This document shows, piece after piece, positions 6,224 to 16,700 of a stretch of DNA of 19,232 bases. The position numbers were made by a program, and so were the translations under genes. A model generated the notes under the pieces. That model was not told the DNA's origin, searched no databases, and saw nothing but the letters and a program-made list of their open reading frames with translations. Origin of the DNA: JAZNQN01 sp045590195 (GTDB lineage: Bacteria; Bacillota; Clostridia; UMGS1883; UMGS1540); NCBI GenBank assembly GCA_045590195.1, contig JAZNQN010000032.1:1-19232 (forward strand), given 5' to 3'. How positions within the stretch are numbered: position 1 is the first letter of the stretch; each line of letters starts with the position of its first letter.

Positions 6224-7579
6224 ATGATTGATATAGATATAAAATTAACGATAACAAAAAAACAACAGAAGTTTATAAATGCTACGGAAGACGAAGTTTT
6301 ATATGGAGGAGCGGCAGGCGGAGGAAAAAGCTACGGGCAGATTATTGATGCTTTTTTATGCAGTATAAAATATCCGGGAATAAAACAGCTTATACTGAGA
6401 ACAAGTTTTCCGGAGCTTGAAAGGTCGCTTATAATGACGGCGCTTAAGGTTATACCCAGAGCGCTTTACCATTATAATTCCACAAAGCACAAGATGACCT
6501 TTAAAAACGGTTCGATTATTGAGTTTGGATATTTATCTTCGGACAGTGCGCTTACAATGTATCAATCGGCAGAGTATGACATAATACGCTTTGACGAGCT
6601 TACGCACTTTACGGAGTTTCAATATACATATATGCAAAGCCGAATAAGAGGTGTTAACCCTTTTCCAAAGCAGATTAAATCTTCAACAAACCCCGGCTCG
6701 AAGGGGCATGGCTGGGTTAAGGCAAGATTTATTGAACCTATGCCACCAGAAACAGTTTTTGAAGATGGCGGAAGAGAAAGAGTTTTTATTCCGGCAAAGG
6801 TTCAGGATAACAATTTTCTTATGGAAAGCGATCCTGATTACTTAAAAAGGCTTGATGCCCTTCCGGAAAACGAGAGGCGAGCACTTAAATTTGGCGACTG
6901 GGATATATTTGAAGGACAGTATTTTCCCGAATTTAACAGAGAAGTACATGTGATTGAGCCTTTTGAAATACCTTCATACTGGAGAAAATTCCGAAGTATG
7001 GACTATGGGCTTGATATGTGTGCCTGCCTTTGGTATGCAGTTGACACAGAGGAAAATATTTATGTTTACAGGGAGTTTTGCGAAAGCGGGCTTATTTTAT
7101 CAGAGGCGGCAAAGAAGATAACAGAAATAGGGAAAGGGGAAAAGATACAGTACACGGTAGCATCGCCCGACCTTTGGAACAGAAGGCAGGACACCGGCAG
7201 AAGCGGCATGGAAATTATGGCAGGAGCGGGCCTTGTGGGACTTACAAAAGCCGATGACAGAAGGGTTGAAGGTTGGCGAAATATGAGGGAGTATTTAAAA
7301 ATAGAGGAAAACGAGAGCGGGCGAAGCTGCAAAATAAAAATATTTAACACCTGCAGAGAGCTTATAAGATGCATTCCTTTACTTGTTCATGACAAACATA
7401 ACGGCGAGGACTGCGCAGGAGAGCCGCACGATATAACTCACGCACCGGAAAGCTTTCGTTATGGGCTGATGTCGCGCCCGATGAGAAGCAAGGCTTTAAA
7501 TACGATTAAAGGAAATTACACCAAGGGCGAGCTTGAGGATATAAAAAAAGAAAGAAACTTACAAATCAGGAGGCGTTAA
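6224..7579 (+). CDS. terL: Terminase large subunit (packaging ATPase/nuclease)
   Basis: A 451-residue protein with the full set of terminase motifs. Walker A is GAAGGGKS (29-36), Walker B is YDIIRFDE (118-125) with the catalytic Glu last, and the coupling motif is SSTNPGS (153-159). The RNase H-like nuclease acidic residues are in SMDYGLD (D260), SPDLW (D316) and HDITHAPESFRYGL (D403). It pumps DNA through the portal into the procapsid and cuts the concatemer. The start at 6224 follows GAGGAAGG with a short 3-5 base spacer, and no alternative in-frame start lies nearby. It is separated from terS by seven genes and sits behind the capsid terminator, an uncommon order. Nothing appears broken. 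Confidence 0.95.
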   Translation: MIDIDIKLTITKKQQKFINATEDEVLYGGAAGGGKSYGQIIDAFLCSIKYPGIKQLILRTSFPELERSLIMTALKVIPRALYHYNSTKHKMTFKNGSIIEFGYLSSDSALTMYQSAEYDIIRFDELTHFTEFQYTYMQSRIRGVNPFPKQIKSSTNPGSKGHGWVKARFIEPMPPETVFEDGGRERVFIPAKVQDNNFLMESDPDYLKRLDALPENERRALKFGDWDIFEGQYFPEFNREVHVIEPFEIPSYWRKFRSMDYGLDMCACLWYAVDTEENIYVYREFCESGLILSEAAKKITEIGKGEKIQYTVASPDLWNRRQDTGRSGMEIMAGAGLVGLTKADDRRVEGWRNMREYLKIEENESGRSCKIKIFNTCRELIRCIPLLVHDKHNGEDCAGEPHDITHAPESFRYGLMSRPMRSKALNTIKGNYTKGELEDIKKERNLQIRRR

Positions 7580-7581
7580 AA

Positions 7582-9147
7582 ATGGTAGATGTAAATTCAA
7601 AGGTTTATCCGCAAATAACAGAGTTTGGCGGAATAAACACGGGAGCGGCACCTTTTAACATTGGCGACAATGAAAGCACAGACGAGAGAAATTTAGGAAG
7701 CGACAATTACCCTTCGATTTCGCAATGGAAAGAGGCGGAAGAGTTTCCGGGAAACGATGAATTTAAGGAGATTTTATATATAGGCTATTTGTTTGACGGG
7801 GACATTTTTTGCATTGGAACAAAGGTTGAAGATGTTGGGATTGCAAAAGAAGGACATTGCTACATTTACAAATACAAAGACGGAGTCTGGAAGAAATTTA
7901 TCAGTAAATTTACAGATGCGCGCGGAAACAACCAATCAACCTCTGAAGGGATTAAGATTGGCAATAAAAAGATATGTGCGGCAAACTGGAATGGAAACAG
8001 AACCGTAATTTCGCCCGGGGTTATATGGGAAAGAGAAGTAGAAGGCATTAGTACTATGACAGTCAAGTGCGTTTTCTATGTTATAGGGTTCAACGAAGAG
8101 AAAAACAGCGAGGGTAATATAGTAACTAAGTACTGGATTAATGAACAGATTAATCAATATAACTTTGATACAAACGATGCAACAGAATTAGCCGGAACTA
8201 TAAATTATATGCAAGTAAAAGACAACAGGCTTATAACAGGAAGCGAAAGTTTGCCGAATATGGCAGTTTCAGAGTATGGAAAGTATCGTTACGATAATGT
8301 GGACGACATAGCTGTTTTTGAAACACCCACAGAAAAAGGGGAAAACTGTACGGGGCTCGCTATATTTAATGACACTATTTTATATTTTAAAAGAAATGCC
8401 ACTTACATATTATACGGAAAAACACCTGATTCATATTACCTTGACACGCTTTCGAGAAGCGTTGGTTGTGTTGCAGGGAGAAGTATTGCAGAGGCAAACG
8501 GTGCGCTTATATGGCTTGGAAGTGACGGGATATATGCATACAGCGCAACTACAAGACCTTACAAGATAAGCCAGAAGGTTCAGAAATACATTGACAACAT
8601 TGAAGATGAAGAAAGCGCCTGTGCTACAAGCGACGGGAGCAAATATTATCTTTCCATAAAGCAGAAAAGCGGAGAGTATATAATGCTAATGTTTGACAGC
8701 GAAAGAGGAGTTTGGCACGTTTGGGACAACCCAGGGTACACTCAGCTTTTACACGGCAAAGACGGAAAGATTTTAGGCCTGTGCGACAACAAAATATACA
8801 CTCTTTTTCAGAAGGCAAATGAGAGCGAGTGGAAATTTATAAGCAAGCCATTTGATGTTGGCGGAGCTTCAAGAGGCAGCAATATTTACAGACTTTTCTT
8901 AAATGTTTTTGGGAAAGCGGGAGCGAGAATAGAGGTTTCGATATCGGGCGAGGCTGACGGGGACAGTTTTAAAACACTTTTCAGAAAGAGTTTCCCTGTA
9001 GATAAGAGAGAAAAGCTTGACATTAAAATTGCGCCTTGCAGAGAAGTTAGGGATTTAAAATATTTTCGTCTTAAGATATCGGGCAAGGGCGAGTGTGAAG
9101 TTTACGGCATAGACGTTTATATGCGCGTAAAGGGAAGGAGCTACTGA
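7582..9147 (+). CDS. Beta-rich tail nozzle/head-closure protein
   Basis: A 521-residue, almost wholly beta-strand protein. The N-terminus (FGGINTGAAPFNIGDNESTD and following ERNLGSDNYPSI) resembles the start of tail nozzle or packaged-DNA stabilization proteins of podoviruses (T7 gp12/P22 gp10 type). The middle has propeller-like blades, with SVGCVAGRSIAEANGALIWL, then GSDGIYAYSATTRPYKIS, then YYLSIKQKSGEYIMLMFD. The C-terminal 100 residues look like a carbohydrate-binding-like beta-sandwich (NIYRLFLNVFGKAGARIEVS). It would close the tail channel and anchor tail fibres. AGGAGG at 7568-7573 overlaps the end of terL and is 8 bases before the ATG. The fold call is by pattern and the exact equivalent is uncertain. 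Confidence 0.6.
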   Translation: MVDVNSKVYPQITEFGGINTGAAPFNIGDNESTDERNLGSDNYPSISQWKEAEEFPGNDEFKEILYIGYLFDGDIFCIGTKVEDVGIAKEGHCYIYKYKDGVWKKFISKFTDARGNNQSTSEGIKIGNKKICAANWNGNRTVISPGVIWEREVEGISTMTVKCVFYVIGFNEEKNSEGNIVTKYWINEQINQYNFDTNDATELAGTINYMQVKDNRLITGSESLPNMAVSEYGKYRYDNVDDIAVFETPTEKGENCTGLAIFNDTILYFKRNATYILYGKTPDSYYLDTLSRSVGCVAGRSIAEANGALIWLGSDGIYAYSATTRPYKISQKVQKYIDNIEDEESACATSDGSKYYLSIKQKSGEYIMLMFDSERGVWHVWDNPGYTQLLHGKDGKILGLCDNKIYTLFQKANESEWKFISKPFDVGGASRGSNIYRLFLNVFGKAGARIEVSISGEADGDSFKTLFRKSFPVDKREKLDIKIAPCREVRDLKYFRLKISGKGECEVYGIDVYMRVKGRSY

Positions 9148-9479
9148 TGGGCGTTTACAGGAGCGGATATATAAATAAAGGGGCAAGCCAGGAAGAAATT
9201 ATAGAAATACTTGGCGGCATAATGCACAATTTAAACGAAATTTTAAACAGACTGTCGAGTGACAACATTAAAAGCATTGAAACCGACAGAACGAAAATAA
9301 AAAGTAGTGACAGTTTGATGGAATTTTCGGGTCCGATGCTTATTATGCGTGACAGCAACAAAAGAGAGCGCCTTAAAATAGGCAGAAAAGGGAATGACTT
9401 CCACTTTACGCTTTATAACATATACGGAGAGGCTGTTTTAACAACTGATGAGTACGGAAATTTAGTAATTAAAGAATAG
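9147..9479 (+). CDS. Small phage structural protein, function unknown
   Basis: A 110-residue protein. Residues 12-40 form an amphipathic helix (SQEEIIEILGGIMHNLNEIL), probably a short coiled coil. Residues 50-110 are a beta-rich C-terminal part (SGPMLIMRDSNKRERLKIGR, then FTLYNIYGEAVLTTDEYGNL). The start ATG overlaps the upstream TGA by one base (TGATG), with AAGGAG at 9135-9140, so it is probably coupled to the nozzle gene. Helix followed by a small beta domain is common in tail-fibre connectors or trimeric tail accessories. I do not recognise the family, and the tail role is inferred from position. Confidence 0.7.
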   Translation: MGVYRSGYINKGASQEEIIEILGGIMHNLNEILNRLSSDNIKSIETDRTKIKSSDSLMEFSGPMLIMRDSNKRERLKIGRKGNDFHFTLYNIYGEAVLTTDEYGNLVIKE

Positions 9480-9489
9480 GGGGAAAGAT

Positions 9490-10713
9490 ATGAAAACAAT
9501 TGTAAAAGATCCAATGGCGGGCAGAGACAAGGGTTTTGATGTTTCGGGGCTTGTTCCTGCGAAAAATGATGTAGGATTTAGAAAAACTTTAGAAGGTATG
9601 GGAGCAAAAGACATAGCTTATGATGACGGAACGAAGGGAGTTACTGCTACGGTAAACGGGCAAAAGGTTTTTTACGACGGTTCGGGGTTTGAAAACAAAA
9701 ACGGCACATTGGTGGGAACGAAGGAACAGGTAAATGCGGTTATTCAAAACCCTTTAACTCAGGTAAGGCAGACGGGATTTGATAACGGAGTTTTTGTTGG
9801 ATATGACCAGAATAACAACCCTACATATAATGGCCAGACGCTTGATACTACGGGAATGGTAAATGTAGGCGGAAGGTGGTATGGCAACGGCAATTATTTG
9901 CAGGATGCGGTAAAGGCAGTAACAAATAAATACGAGGATCCGTACAAGGGAACGAGAGACACCATTCTTGACCGCCTTTTAAATTATGAAAAGTTCAGCT
10001 ACAATCCCAGCAATGACGAGAATTTGCAAAATGCTATGGAACTGGCAAGGCGCGCAGCTATGAGAAACGCAGTTGACAGGGGAGTTGGAGGAAGTTCAAT
10101 TGCAGAATATGCAGCTGCAAGTGCGGCAAATAATTTAATTCCGCAGTATGAGGATAAGGCGTATCAAAGATATTTAGGGGAAAGAGATTTTTTGGGCCAG
10201 CTTATGGGCTATGTTGACAATGCATCAAATTATGAGCTGAATGAATACAGCGTTAATAATCAGAACAGAATTGCTGACAGAGATTATGCAGCAAACCAGC
10301 AAAATATTGAAGATAATATGGCAATTAACAAAGAACAGACCGATTACGAAAGAGCGGAATATGCAAAAGCCCAGAAAATAAACGAGGCTATGCAGAGAGT
10401 TGCCCTGACGGGAGTTGTAAGCGCTGAGGATGCACCGACACTTGGCCTGCCTGCCGGCACAACAACACTTGAAGCTATGCAGTATTTAAGAGGGCTTGCA
10501 CTTGATGTTGCGCAGGTTATGGGATATGTTCCTCAGTGGGGAAGTGATTTACTCGGCATACCTGCAGGAGAGAACACACTTGCAGGCGAGGATGCATTCA
10601 GAGGATGGACAGCAATACCGAGCGGAAAATATAAAACAGGCGGAAGTAATACTTCTTCCAGCAGCGTGCTTCCGGGTGGAATTAGCATTAACCTTGGTGG
10701 TTACGACATATAA
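9490..10713 (+). CDS. Putative ejection/internal virion protein
   Basis: A 407-residue protein with two halves. Residues 1-140 are Gly/Asn-rich beta repeats (VNGQKVFYDGSGFENKNGTL; NGQTLDTTGMVNVGGRWYGN). Residues 150-330 are helical, with RNAVDRGVGGSSIAEYAAAS and a long charged helix (NQNRIADRDYAANQQNIEDN). Near the C-terminus, LGLPAGTTTLEA (from residue 318) and LGIPAGENTLAG (from 355) form a repeat 37 residues apart. The tail is Ser/Gly-rich. Its location between tail genes and the giant protein, and its Ala-rich helices, suit podovirus ejection (pilot) proteins that leave the head with the DNA. GGGGGAAAG precedes ATG 9490. The function is inferred and no catalytic motif is seen. Confidence 0.55.
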   Translation: MKTIVKDPMAGRDKGFDVSGLVPAKNDVGFRKTLEGMGAKDIAYDDGTKGVTATVNGQKVFYDGSGFENKNGTLVGTKEQVNAVIQNPLTQVRQTGFDNGVFVGYDQNNNPTYNGQTLDTTGMVNVGGRWYGNGNYLQDAVKAVTNKYEDPYKGTRDTILDRLLNYEKFSYNPSNDENLQNAMELARRAAMRNAVDRGVGGSSIAEYAAASAANNLIPQYEDKAYQRYLGERDFLGQLMGYVDNASNYELNEYSVNNQNRIADRDYAANQQNIEDNMAINKEQTDYERAEYAKAQKINEAMQRVALTGVVSAEDAPTLGLPAGTTTLEAMQYLRGLALDVAQVMGYVPQWGSDLLGIPAGENTLAGEDAFRGWTAIPSGKYKTGGSNTSSSSVLPGGISINLGGYDI

Positions 10714-10724
10714 GGAGGCTTTAA

Positions 10725-13700
10725 ATGGCAAAAGAAGATAAAAAATGGAAATATGACATAAACGCTGCCAGAGAACAAGGGCAACAAAGGCGCAGGACTA
10801 ACGGCACCTCAAAAGAAAAAAACACCGAGGAAATAAAAGAAAACGGCATAGGAGTTTATGCAAAAAACAATACAAGTAAGGTGCAAACGCCAAAAATAAC
10901 CTACAGAGAAGAAAAAGCATATACCCCTGCACCTAAAAATACGCCAAAGATTGATGCGGCAGAATTGCCTGTGGTTAAAAATAGTGTGTACGGCAAATAT
11001 GCTGAAAGCAAGAAAAAGGGAGAGAGCACAGATGACTTGCTCTCTTCTCTTATGAGAAAAGAAAAAAAGGTTGAAACAGGCAACAAATATTTTGACAATA
11101 TGTTATATTCGGGTGTGTTTGACAAAAGCGCAAGCGGAAGGGTAACAAGGGCGCAGATGCAAAGCGAATATTTTGCAAGGCAGCTTAAACCCCTTGAGGA
11201 AATATGGAAAAACGCAGAAAACCCTTCGTATATGGCAGAGTTTCAGAAAAAATATAATACTGATAATAAATTTCGGGCATCATATGACAATTTAATGGCA
11301 ACCTACAACAAGTATATTGAAGTATCACCATTGATTGAAGAAAACTTTAATGCGGCTTATGATGAATACAAAACGCAGATAACAAAAAACAGAGTGGCAA
11401 TGCTTGGAAGTGAAGAAGGACAACTCCAGCTATATATCAACCAAATGATACCAAAACTTAAAGAGGGTTACAAGATACCGGGAGAAGATGGAACCTTCTG
11501 GAAAGTGAACGAAGGCAAAAACTTAGCACAAGAATTAGGCATTGATGTTTTTAAAAATCAAAAGAGCTCACTTCTAAAAACAGGAAAAGAAGACCTGGCG
11601 GATTTTTTTAGAGAAGAAGCTTTTGAAAATATAAGCCAGGAAGAAAAAGACCTATTCTATTATACTTTAGCAGAATATGGAGAAGAACAAGCTACCGACT
11701 ATGCAAACAAGCTTATAAATTCAAAAGTAAATGCTGTTTATTCTGAAAAAGAAAAAATTTTAAAAAAGACGATGATACCAGGAGTTAGATTTTTCCAAAG
11801 GCTTGCCATACAACCTATGGCATCAGTAGAGGGGATAGGGAGAGCTAGTGAAGATTTATTATATGGAATTAAAGATGGAAGCATTAGTTTAGAAAACTTT
11901 GTTGAAGGTTTTAGAGAAAGCAAAGATTTTACAAGGAATACACCGTTAATAAGAGGAAGTGAAATCGATGCTGCACCGAACACAGTAGGAAAACATCTTT
12001 TATATGGCGATGATGGTTTTTTTAAAGATCCGGAATTAGCACCTGTTATAATATCAAATTACAGCTTAACTGACCTTACCAATGCAATTGAAGATACTAA
12101 ACTTAATATTCCTGACAAGTATGGACTTTCGGAATATGTGAATTTGCTCGAGGAATCAATGCTTGAAAACAAAGGCGCATTCGGGAAAATAGCAACACAG
12201 CTTGCAATAACAATGGGAGATATGGCAGTGGCCATTTGGATGGGGAATGCACTTGCAGGCGGCTCACTTGGATTATCAACGGCAGAAGCCGCTAAAACTG
12301 CAAAGGCTGCATCAAAATTTACAAGAGGAGTAATGGCATCGCAGGTGTTTTCCGGCAACTATAACGAAGCGATAAAAAATGGCGTTTCTACAGATAAAGC
12401 GTTACTTGGTTCTTTACTTAGTGCGAGTGCTACATATGCACTTGAAAAGGTACCACTTGAAAAAATGTTTTCAGGAAAATATACAGATGGAATTATAAAG
12501 AGAGTGTTAAAGGTGGGAATACCCGAAGGAGCCGAAGAATTTGCAGAAGCCGAAATTGATGCGCTTGTAAATAAGTATTATTATGCAGACAAAGGGCAGT
12601 GGCAAAAAAGTGTTGACAACTATATTAAACAGGGGCTTTCGCCTGAAGAAGCAAGGCAAAAAGCTAATATAGATGGTTTTATTGTTACGCCACTTAAAAA
12701 CTTCGGAATGGGATTTTTGGCAGGTGGATTAATGGGGGAAGGAAGCTTACAGCTTTCTACTTTTAATACCGGAGCGGAGGTTATGAGCGATGGCAAGAGC
12801 ATTAAGAGTTTTGATGATTTAACAAAAAGCATACTAGGGGCTGATGTTTCGGACTACAAGGGAAAAGCCGCAGCACTTCAGGAACAGCTGCAGAAGTACA
12901 AAACCGATTTTGAAAACAGCAGTACAAAGCTTGGAAAGATTATGAGCGCCGGCAAGGCTATGGCGGTTGCAAGTGAATTTAACGGAGTGCCGAAGGTTAT
13001 GGCAACTCACGAAATAAGCGAAGGGAACAGAGGCTTTTTAAATGCTTTATCGAAGGCTGACAACATTAACATTTTATATACTGAGGTTGAGCAGGAAATA
13101 AGTGATGATGGCGAAGGATACAGAGCAGGATATTTTGTACCGGGCACAAATACGGTTGTTATAGATTACAGAGCTACAGCTGCAGATATATTTGAAATAA
13201 CTGCAGGGCACGAGGTTGGCCACAGTATAGAGGGCAGTAAATATTATGAGGCATTTAAGGCAAAAGCAATTGAGGACATAAACGCCGAAAATGAGCCAAA
13301 CGGCAAAACCTTTGACGACATTGTAAGAGAAAAGGCAAAAAAGTATGCCGATGCAGGAGAAAAGATAACAAAAAGCGCGGCAGAGGCTGAAGTTATTGCC
13401 GACTATATAGGAAGGGTTATAAAAGATAACTCTCTTGCAGAGAGAATGGCAAAGAGGGACTACGGCACAGCAAGGCTTATAGTTGACAAGGCAAAGGATA
13501 TTTACGGCAAGGTTGAAAGCTTTTTCGGAGCGGATACCAAGAAAGGCGTAGAAGAAACCATAAGACTGCTTGAAAGAGCAGTTGGAATGAGGAATACAAA
13601 TCCGTTGACAAGTGCAGCTGCGGTGCAGTATAATATAAGTAAGGGTAATTATGAACAGTATGGTATGACATGGACAATTGGAGCGGGGGCATTAACAAAA

Positions 13701-16700
13701 AACGAAGTTAGTGCTTTTAGCGGCAAAATATCTGAAATGAAGAATAACAAATATGTTAACTATAAGATGTCAAACGAGGGAGAATACATATTTTCAGTAG
13801 GCAATAAGCTTATTTACAGCGATGCAGATTATGACAACCCAAACATATCGAAAGTAATTACCTTTAATACTGAAAACGAAAACTTGATTGATTTTGCAAG
13901 GGAGTGTATATATGATTACGAACAGCAAGGATTTAACCTTCAAGATGCGATTGAAATTATTGAAATTATGTATGGAGAAAAATTTGTCACACAAACAAAT
14001 TCTTCAGATAGTGAAACCTATGGAAGGAAAATCACAGGAGGAGAGAGAACTGTTAGCGGCGAGATTGATATTGGAAGTAGAGAAGATGTAAGCTATTCAA
14101 TAGAAAACCTTACGCCTGAACAGGTTGAGGCGGTAAGAAGTAGTGAAGAAGGCCAAGAGCGAGGAGGATTAGAGTATGAAAATAGTAACACCGAAGGACT
14201 GGGAGCAGATGGAACTTACAGAAGCGGTGACGGCATACGGGCACAAGGTGATGATACCCAAAGCTTATTTGGAGGGTTGGGAAGGTCAGAGGCAACGTTG
14301 GGAATACGCAAAGAAGAACAACAAGGAAAAAGAACTGATGATTTCGCTCGAAATTTGCAGCAATCCATTTCGAGATTTGGCGAAAGTGTTTCACGAAATT
14401 TATCAAGGTTAGGACTTCGTGAAACTGATGTTGATGACAGAAGATTAACAAGTAAAGTAAAAGAATATTTCAAGAATACGGTTACCAAAAACGATGAAGG
14501 TTATTTGGTGCCGTTTTTTCATGGAACATTATCAGAGTTTGATGTATTTTTGTATGGCGATATTGGTTTTCATTTAGGTACATTAGAACAAGCTCAAAAG
14601 AGAATTGAGCAGTTAAAAAAAGATGGAAAAAAGGGAAGAGAAAGAATAATTGAAGCGTACATAAATATAACAAACCCTGTATATTTACCCAAAGACAGAA
14701 TGCAATGGGATGCACTTGCAACGGCACATCAGCTTTTTGAAAGAAAAATAATAAATGAAGCAGAACTTGAAGAAATATTAAAAAAGAAAGGTGCAGTTTT
14801 AGGAGGGTATGACGCAGAGGCATCAAAGGAATTGAGAAATATTCTTGAGACAAAAGGCTATGACGGCATAATGTATAATAATAGGTTTGAAAGAGATGGT
14901 GTATCTTTTATTGCTTTTAACCAAAATCAGATAAAATATGTTACCAACGAAGCACCTACAAGCAACCCGAATATGAAGTATTCCATAGAAAACCTTTCTC
15001 CTGAACAGGTTGAGGCAATTAAGAAGGCCGAGGAGAGTGGGGACAAAGTTTCGGAGTTTTACAAGAACAGTTTACAGAAGGAAGTTATAACGCCCGCAGT
15101 AAAGGCAGAGGATGCGCCAGAGCGGCACAAATACAAACCCATAAGCAACGAAGAAACATACAAAAATGCAAGAGCCTACGTTGAGGTGGCAGGCTTTGAT
15201 AATGCAAAGGCAGAGCTTGAGCTTAAATTTGATGAAAGTATTCCGCTTACCAGCGAAGAAGTTGGCAGGGCGGAATATATTTTTACCCGATTACAAAGCG
15301 AAGGAAAAACCAGCGAGAGCGTTTTATTTGCGGAAAGATGGAACCGTTCGGTTACGGAAGGAGCAAGAGCTTTGCAGGCCCTTCAGATACTTGACAGGCT
15401 TACACCTGAAGGAAAGTATTTATATGCGGTAAGGCAGGCAGAGAGAAAAACCGAAAAACAGGTAAGCAGGCTAAAAGGAGAAAAAAAGAAGAACTTTGAA
15501 AAGGAATTGGCCGAGGCAAAAAGAAAAGACAAAATTGCAGAAGATGCAGACAAAAAGCTTTTGGAAGAAGCGGAAAAGGGCGAAATGCTTGTGGAGCTTA
15601 TGGAGCCTAAGAAAAACGGTAAAAAGCCGCGAGAGGTAGAAAAGGTTTATAAAAAATATGGCATTGACTATTTAAGCAAGGCCGACAGGGAATATATAAG
15701 CGACACTTTAAAAACACTTGACGGGCTTGAAACAAAAGAGGACTTTATAAACCTTATATTAAAGCAAAACCACGACAGAGGCAGAACAAACCCTTGGTGG
15801 CTTAAAAAACAGCTTGAAAAGACGGATATTGCGTTTTTAAAGGATACGGCGTGGCATCAGGTTATAAGAAAAACGCAGGACATTGAGAAAAGCACCGTTG
15901 CAAGCAAAATTAAAACCGCAAGAATTATGGCGATGCTTATGAATATGCGAACCTTTAACAGAAACATTGTTTCAAACTTTGCTTTCAGCGGAATGGATGC
16001 TTTAGCAAACAATGTTGGGCTTATAGCCGATTGGGTTATGAGCAAAGGAACAGGGCAGAGAAGCGTTGCATTTGACAACTGGGGATTTGGCAAAGGCGGC
16101 GGAAAAGCTATGGGAAAAGCCGCAAGAGAAGGCGCCATTGAAATAGCCCTTGACACGCAAAGGGGCGAAAGCAAATACGGCCTTGGGAAAAAGGCAGTAT
16201 TTAAAAACAGGGGTATGGCCGCACTTGAAAGAGGAATGGGCTATATGCTTAGTACTACCGATGCAATGAGCGAAGGGGGAATAGTTTACAGCACCACAAA
16301 GGGACTTGAAAAATTAAGGGACAAAGGGCTTCTTAAAATAAGCGATGAAGATATAGCAGCATACGCGAGTGAAATTTCGGATTTCAGAACATTTAAAGAC
16401 CGAAACGGCGTTTCAAAAGCTATAGGCGATATAAAAGAAGCTTTAAACAAATTATCGTTTAAAACTAAAGCGGGCGAAGTGGCGTTTGGACTTGGGGACT
16501 TTGTATTACCATTTGTTCAGGTTCCGGGAGCTATAGTTCAAAGAAGCATAGAGTTTAGCCCGATTGGATACTTTAAGGCCATTCAAACTTTGACGAACAT
16601 TAAAAAAATGGGAGGGCTTACGCCAAAGATGCAACGAGACATAGCGCTTTCCTTTGGCAGAGCTACAACGGGAGCAGGCCTTACAATGGCATTTTCACTT

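Noticed and set aside
14110..14488. Two overlapping minus-strand open frames opposite the giant gene linker
   Set aside because: Cys/His/Phe-rich translations without ribosome binding sites, antisense to an all-plus operon. They are typical shadows of A/G-rich coding DNA.
15166..15432. 88-codon +1-frame open frame within the giant gene
   Set aside because: No ribosome binding site before the ATG, and the translation is strongly basic and irregular. The giant frame here is clearly constrained, so this is a shadow.
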